Below are positions 21,818-24,203 of a stretch of DNA of 24,203 nt, piece after piece. The notes beneath the pieces were generated by a model that saw nothing but the letters and a program-made list of their open reading frames with translations, ran no database searches and was not told the origin of the DNA. The stretch's first letter is position 1. Each line of letters begins with the position of its first letter. The DNA lies in contig DBQU01000077.1 of the NCBI GenBank assembly GCA_002305765.1, forward strand, positions 1-24,203. Reading direction: 5' to 3'. The DNA comes from Deltaproteobacteria bacterium UBA1386. GTDB lineage: Bacteria > Desulfobacterota > Syntrophorhabdia > Syntrophorhabdales > Syntrophorhabdaceae. The position numbers were made by a program, and so were the translations under genes.

Positions 21818-22014
21818 TTTGAGGCCTCCATGCTTGCCGTTGTCTTAACGGGGTTTGAGAAGAGCCAAGCCTCGAAGTCCTTGACAGGGTAGAGGACCTT
21901 GCGGCCAACTTTCAAGTATGGCGGGCCCTGTTTCCGATTGCGCAAATTGGCAAGGGTGCCACGGTTGGTTCCATACCTTTCCTCGGCCTGTTCGGGAGTG
22001 ATGGTGATGCTCAT
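21814..22014 (-). CDS. AlpA/excisionase-like HTH protein, first gene of the early operon
   Basis: A 66-residue MerR-like HTH: TPEQAEERYGTNRGTLANLRNRKQGPPYLKVGRKVLYPVKDFEAWL, with the helix-turn-helix at about 5-25 and the wing KVGRKVLY. This is the pattern of Xis/AlpA proteins of integrated elements. A longer frame begins at 22047, but GGAGG sits 5 nt before the ATG at 22014, which decides the start. It overlaps the zinc-ribbon gene by 4 nt. Its position, close to int and first in the early unit, makes it the best excisionase candidate. A box shared with the int promoter lies about 45 bp upstream. Confidence 0.82.
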   Translation of the reverse strand: MSITITPEQAEERYGTNRGTLANLRNRKQGPPYLKVGRKVLYPVKDFEAWLFSNPVKTTASMEASK

Positions 22015-22055
22015 ATTGTCCTCCTGCTTGATGTTGTGATGTCTCATGCAAACAG

Positions 22056-22071
22056 GATAATCAACGTTATA
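22056..22071 (-). promoter_or_regulatory. Candidate operator/-10 region of the early operon
   Basis: Read on the - strand, TATAAC (22066-22071) overlaps CGTTGATTATC (22056-22066). The same 11-mer with one change (CGTTGATTGTC, 23937-23947) lies upstream of int, also just after a TATA-like hexamer. The shared position suggests one repressor acts on both promoters. No convincing -35 is visible. Confidence 0.45.
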
Positions 22072-22127
22072 TTAGGTTGTATTCCCGAAAGTTTTGAGAT
22101 TTTTATGGGAGGAGTTAGCTATTGAGT

Positions 22128-22793
22128 TTATTGGCCATTCTTATTATGAGCCCTTTCCTTGTCCTCGCAAGAATGGCAAAGACCGTCCTTATTAATCTCG
22201 TGCCAATAGGCGAATCTTTTTTCGCAACGACGGCATTGGTGAGGCTTTCTGAATTTCAATTCTTTATAATAATAACTCTCGGTAAGTGTTTTGGCCCCGA
22301 TACCAAGTTCTTTCCCCACGCGTTCAAATAGATCCCCGTCAATCGCGGTGAGGGGTTCGTTTTTCCTTATCTCTTCAATGCGACGATAGACCAAATGAGG
22401 CTTTTCGCGTTCCTGTCTTTTGGTCTCAAGGTGCGTTCCTTTCTTATGAGGCCGCCCAAATACATCATCCCAACTCTTTGCCCTATATTGCCGTACTTTC
22501 CGGTATGCTTTCAAGAAACCCATTTCACACCAGCGGGGCAAGGGAAGAGAATTAAGCGAACAAATATGTAGTACCTCGATAATTAACGCCGGGTTCTTTT
22601 TCTCCTTGTAGGTCTCGTAAAGTCCTTTGAGTTCCTCGGCTCCAATCCAGCGGAACAAAGGGCCTCTTCCTGCCCCGTTGTTGTCTTCCCATTCGTTCTG
22701 AACCCGACATGCCGTTTCAAGGTCCCAGGAATAAAGCTCTAGCATATCTTTGCGGCCGGGGCCTTCGGTAGGCAACAATTCGTTGTCAATCAT
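22128..22793 (-). CDS. Zinc-finger protein of unknown function, downstream of int
   Basis: A 221-residue protein from the ATG at 22793. The frame is open 33 codons further up inside int, but that part is an arginine-rich artefact of the other frame. It overlaps the int stop by 8 nt and is probably co-transcribed. The N-terminal half is helical (EELKGLYETYKEKKNPALII; PRWCEMGFLKAYRKV) with a conserved-looking SWDDVFGRPHKKGTHL (about 107-122). An HTH-like stretch (VGKELGIGAKTLTESYYYKEL, about 159-179) precedes a C-terminal zinc finger (C187xxC190, C206xxC209). I cannot name it. HTH plus zinc finger suggests a DNA-binding regulator or a recombination partner of the integrase. It is AT-richer than int. 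Confidence 0.7.
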   Translation of the reverse strand: MIDNELLPTEGPGRKDMLELYSWDLETACRVQNEWEDNNGAGRGPLFRWIGAEELKGLYETYKEKKNPALIIEVLHICSLNSLPLPRWCEMGFLKAYRKVRQYRAKSWDDVFGRPHKKGTHLETKRQEREKPHLVYRRIEEIRKNEPLTAIDGDLFERVGKELGIGAKTLTESYYYKELKFRKPHQCRRCEKRFAYWHEINKDGLCHSCEDKERAHNKNGQ

Positions 22794-23898
22794 CCTTCCT
22801 TTCCTTCCCCTTGTTGAAAGCCTTCTCGAGCCGCGCTGTTGCCTTCTTCTTCTCGTCGGGCACAAGGTGAGCGTACCTCTTGACCATCTCAAGGGTCTTG
22901 TGGCCCAGGAGCTCCCGGATCGTCAAAAGGCTTTCGCCCTGGAGCGCAAGCCATGACGCGAATGTGTGTCTCAGCGTATGGAAGGATACCCGCTGCCGGG
23001 GATCCGTGACACCCTCGTTAAGTTTGAGATCATCCCTGACTACCCGGAAGAACGCCCCGGTAATGTGGGCTACCTTGCCCTTGTGCTTGCGGTCGACAAA
23101 GAGAAAATCCCCGTTGACCGCCTTATAGCTGGCCAGGATCTCTTTGACGGCCTCCGTCATGAACGCTTTCCGGGCCGTTTGGTTCTTCGGGTCCGATACG
23201 TTAATGATGCCGTTTCTCAGGTCGATGTCGTGCCCCCTGAGGTTTGCTATCTCTCCGAAGCGCAAACCGCAATGGAGCGAAAGCAGCGCCATGTCGTGAG
23301 CCGTCTTCGACTTCTCCTTGAGCTTATCCAGAAGCTCCCCGGCCTCTTCGTAGGAAAGGAACCTCTCGCGCTGGTTCTGCAGGGTAGGGAGCTTAACCCC
23401 CTTTATGGGATTCGGGCCCTTGTAGAGTCCCCAGGCAATGGCCTTGTTGTAGATCATCCGCACCAGCACGAGGCAGTGCCGGACCGATGCCGGCGACAAA
23501 CCTTTTTTGGAAAGATCTTCCTTGAGGTCCTCGAGGTCCCCTGCGGTGATCTCGTTGAGCTTCTTTTTCCTCAAGGCGGGGTTGAGGTGAATGTCTACCC
23601 GGGACTTGTCACCCTGCCATTTCTTGTTGGTCATGGCCCACTTAATGTAACGGTCTGCAGCATCGTTGAAATAGGGCGCCTTAACCTTTTTCGGGAGCTC
23701 CTCGCTATGCCTTATGGACCTGATCCTCTCGGCCCGTACCTGATCGGCCAGGGTCGCAGTATACCCTTCAGACTTCTTGCCGACCTTCTCCCACTTCTTT
23801 TGACCGTCGACATGGTAGGTGATATAATAGACCAGATCGGCCTTGCCGCCCCGGGACATGGACCGCTCATAAACGCCTTGGAAGGTGGTTCGCTTCAT
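22786..23898 (-). CDS. int: Tyrosine recombinase, integrase of the element
   Basis: A 370-residue phage-type integrase with all catalytic residues: R213 (GLRFGEI), K238 (DPKNQTARK), H307 and R310 (HTLRHTF), H333 (LLGHKT) and nucleophile Y342 (KRYAHL). An arm-binding N-terminal region (about 1-65) precedes a SAM-like core-binding domain (about 75-165). It lies 224 bp inside attR and reads inward. It would cut within the tRNA-derived 45-bp core. AAAAAGG upstream of the ATG is a weak Shine-Dalgarno. TTTCTACC repeats lie immediately upstream, so the integrase may repress its own promoter by binding arm sites. It is intact, so mobility is plausible. Confidence 0.95.
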   Translation of the reverse strand: MKRTTFQGVYERSMSRGGKADLVYYITYHVDGQKKWEKVGKKSEGYTATLADQVRAERIRSIRHSEELPKKVKAPYFNDAADRYIKWAMTNKKWQGDKSRVDIHLNPALRKKKLNEITAGDLEDLKEDLSKKGLSPASVRHCLVLVRMIYNKAIAWGLYKGPNPIKGVKLPTLQNQRERFLSYEEAGELLDKLKEKSKTAHDMALLSLHCGLRFGEIANLRGHDIDLRNGIINVSDPKNQTARKAFMTEAVKEILASYKAVNGDFLFVDRKHKGKVAHITGAFFRVVRDDLKLNEGVTDPRQRVSFHTLRHTFASWLALQGESLLTIRELLGHKTLEMVKRYAHLVPDEKKKATARLEKAFNKGKERKDD

Positions 23899-23901
23899 GA
23901 T

Positions 23902-24092
23902 TTTCTACCTTTTTCTACCGGGCCGGGCAATCCGTTGACAATCAACGCTGTATAAAATCCATGAGCCTTAGTTTCTACCCTCCTTATACCGGACAGAAAA
24001 TCTATAGTGATTTCTGGTGATGTTTGGTAGAACGGAATGAACATAGAAACATCTTAAAATCATAGGCTGAATGATGTCAAGTGATTTCTGGT
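23902..24092. promoter_or_regulatory. Attachment-site arm region and int control region
   Basis: The 223 bp between int and attR hold no gene. They carry TTTCTACC at 23902-23909, 23912-23919 and 23972-23979 (plus GGTAGAA in reverse at 24026-24032), and a 13-bp direct repeat AGTGATTTCTGGT at 24006-24018 and 24080-24092. Spaced short repeats beside a core site are what integrase arm sites look like. Confidence 0.6.
23933..23947. promoter_or_regulatory. Palindromic operator upstream of int
   Basis: CGTTGA-CAA-TCAACG is a perfect 6-bp inverted repeat about 35 bp upstream of the int ATG, next to a TATACA hexamer on the - strand (23949-23954). One half-site recurs before the early operon (22056-22066). 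Confidence 0.55.
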
Positions 24093-24121
24093 TAATCCAA
24101 GTGCCGGAAGCTCATTTTATT

Positions 24122-24166
24122 ATTCCTAATCCATGTGCCGCATGTTCGAGTCATGCCGGGGGCATT
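24122..24166 (+). repeat. attR: 45-bp direct repeat of tRNA-Arg 3' part
   Basis: Exact copy of 13890-13934. It holds only the 3' part of the tRNA (3' half of the anticodon arm, variable loop, T arm, acceptor 3' strand) with no 5' half, so it is a pseudo-tRNA fragment left by integration. The last 37 bases of the window are chromosomal flank without a visible gene. Confidence 0.95.
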
Positions 24167-24203
24167 TTCAGAACCAGCTTGAATGGCTTGAATCGCTTGA
24201 CAG

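Larger units (their letters stand above)
13890..24166. mobile_element. Integrated phage-satellite-like element in tRNA-Arg
   Basis: A 10,232-bp unit (one att copy counted) bounded by an exact 45-bp direct repeat of the tRNA 3' part, with a tyrosine integrase 224 bp inside the right end. It encodes AlpA-like regulators, a winged-helix initiator with iterons, a P27-type small terminase, an HK97-fold capsid protein and a cargo block. It lacks a large terminase, portal, protease, tail and lysis genes. The size and content resemble phage-inducible chromosomal islands. A reduced prophage is the alternative. Confidence 0.88.

Noticed and set aside
22966..23955. 329-codon + strand frame across int
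   Set aside because: Antisense of a tyrosine recombinase with every catalytic residue in place; no motif or Shine-Dalgarno of its own.
13890..24166. Complete prophage
   Set aside because: Too short, and lacking large terminase, portal, protease, tail and lysis genes; a satellite or reduced prophage fits better.

Overview
The window is a GC-rich bacterial chromosome segment carrying an integrated element of about 10.2 kb. The tripartite RND efflux operon points to a Gram-negative host. The unusually long GAPDH and the outsized PEP-synthase-like protein recall anaerobic Desulfobacterota (deltaproteobacteria, Syntrophorhabdus-like). That placement is an inference from gene flavour only.

Chromosomal part, 1-13889. 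A TetR repressor gene, an outer-membrane TolC-like channel, a periplasmic adaptor, an RND (HAE1-type) pump and a small PII-like protein form one tightly packed operon (84-6667). Two tandem copies of TGAAC-N4-GTTCA sit at the tetR promoter and start codon, so the repressor probably controls itself and the pump. A membrane-anchored metallophosphoesterase follows, then a 1403-residue protein with an ATP-grasp/phosphohistidine end (PEP synthase-like) but no PEP-binding barrel. A strong bidirectional terminator nested inside a 29-bp inverted repeat separates it from a convergent GAPDH gene. A tRNA-Arg(CCU) gene with a near-consensus promoter ends the chromosomal part.

Integrated element, 13890-24166. 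A 45-bp direct repeat (3' part of tRNA-Arg) marks both ends. A tyrosine integrase lies just inside the right end. Reading leftward from it come: a zinc-finger protein overlapping int; an early operon (AlpA-like HTH, zinc ribbon, winged-helix putative replication initiator) running into four iteron-like repeats spaced by multiples of about 22 bp; two coupled small proteins; a P27-type small terminase; two short proteins sharing an N-terminus; another HTH; a ribbon-helix-helix protein; and an HK97-fold major capsid protein. No large terminase, portal, protease, tail or lysis gene is present. Between the capsid gene and the tRNA lies AT-richer cargo: an exported protein and a four-helix membrane protein behind a leaderless AlpA-type regulator on the + strand, and on the - strand four small unknown genes, one with a possible HEPN motif, separated by GAAA-tetraloop terminators.

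Interpretation. The combination of integrase, own initiator and origin, own small terminase and own major capsid protein, without the rest of a phage, fits a phage satellite (PICI-like) that would borrow a helper phage's large terminase, portal, protease and tail. The main alternative is a deletion-reduced prophage. The satellite reading is favoured by intact att sites, open frames and tidy gene overlaps, but the sequence alone does not prove it.
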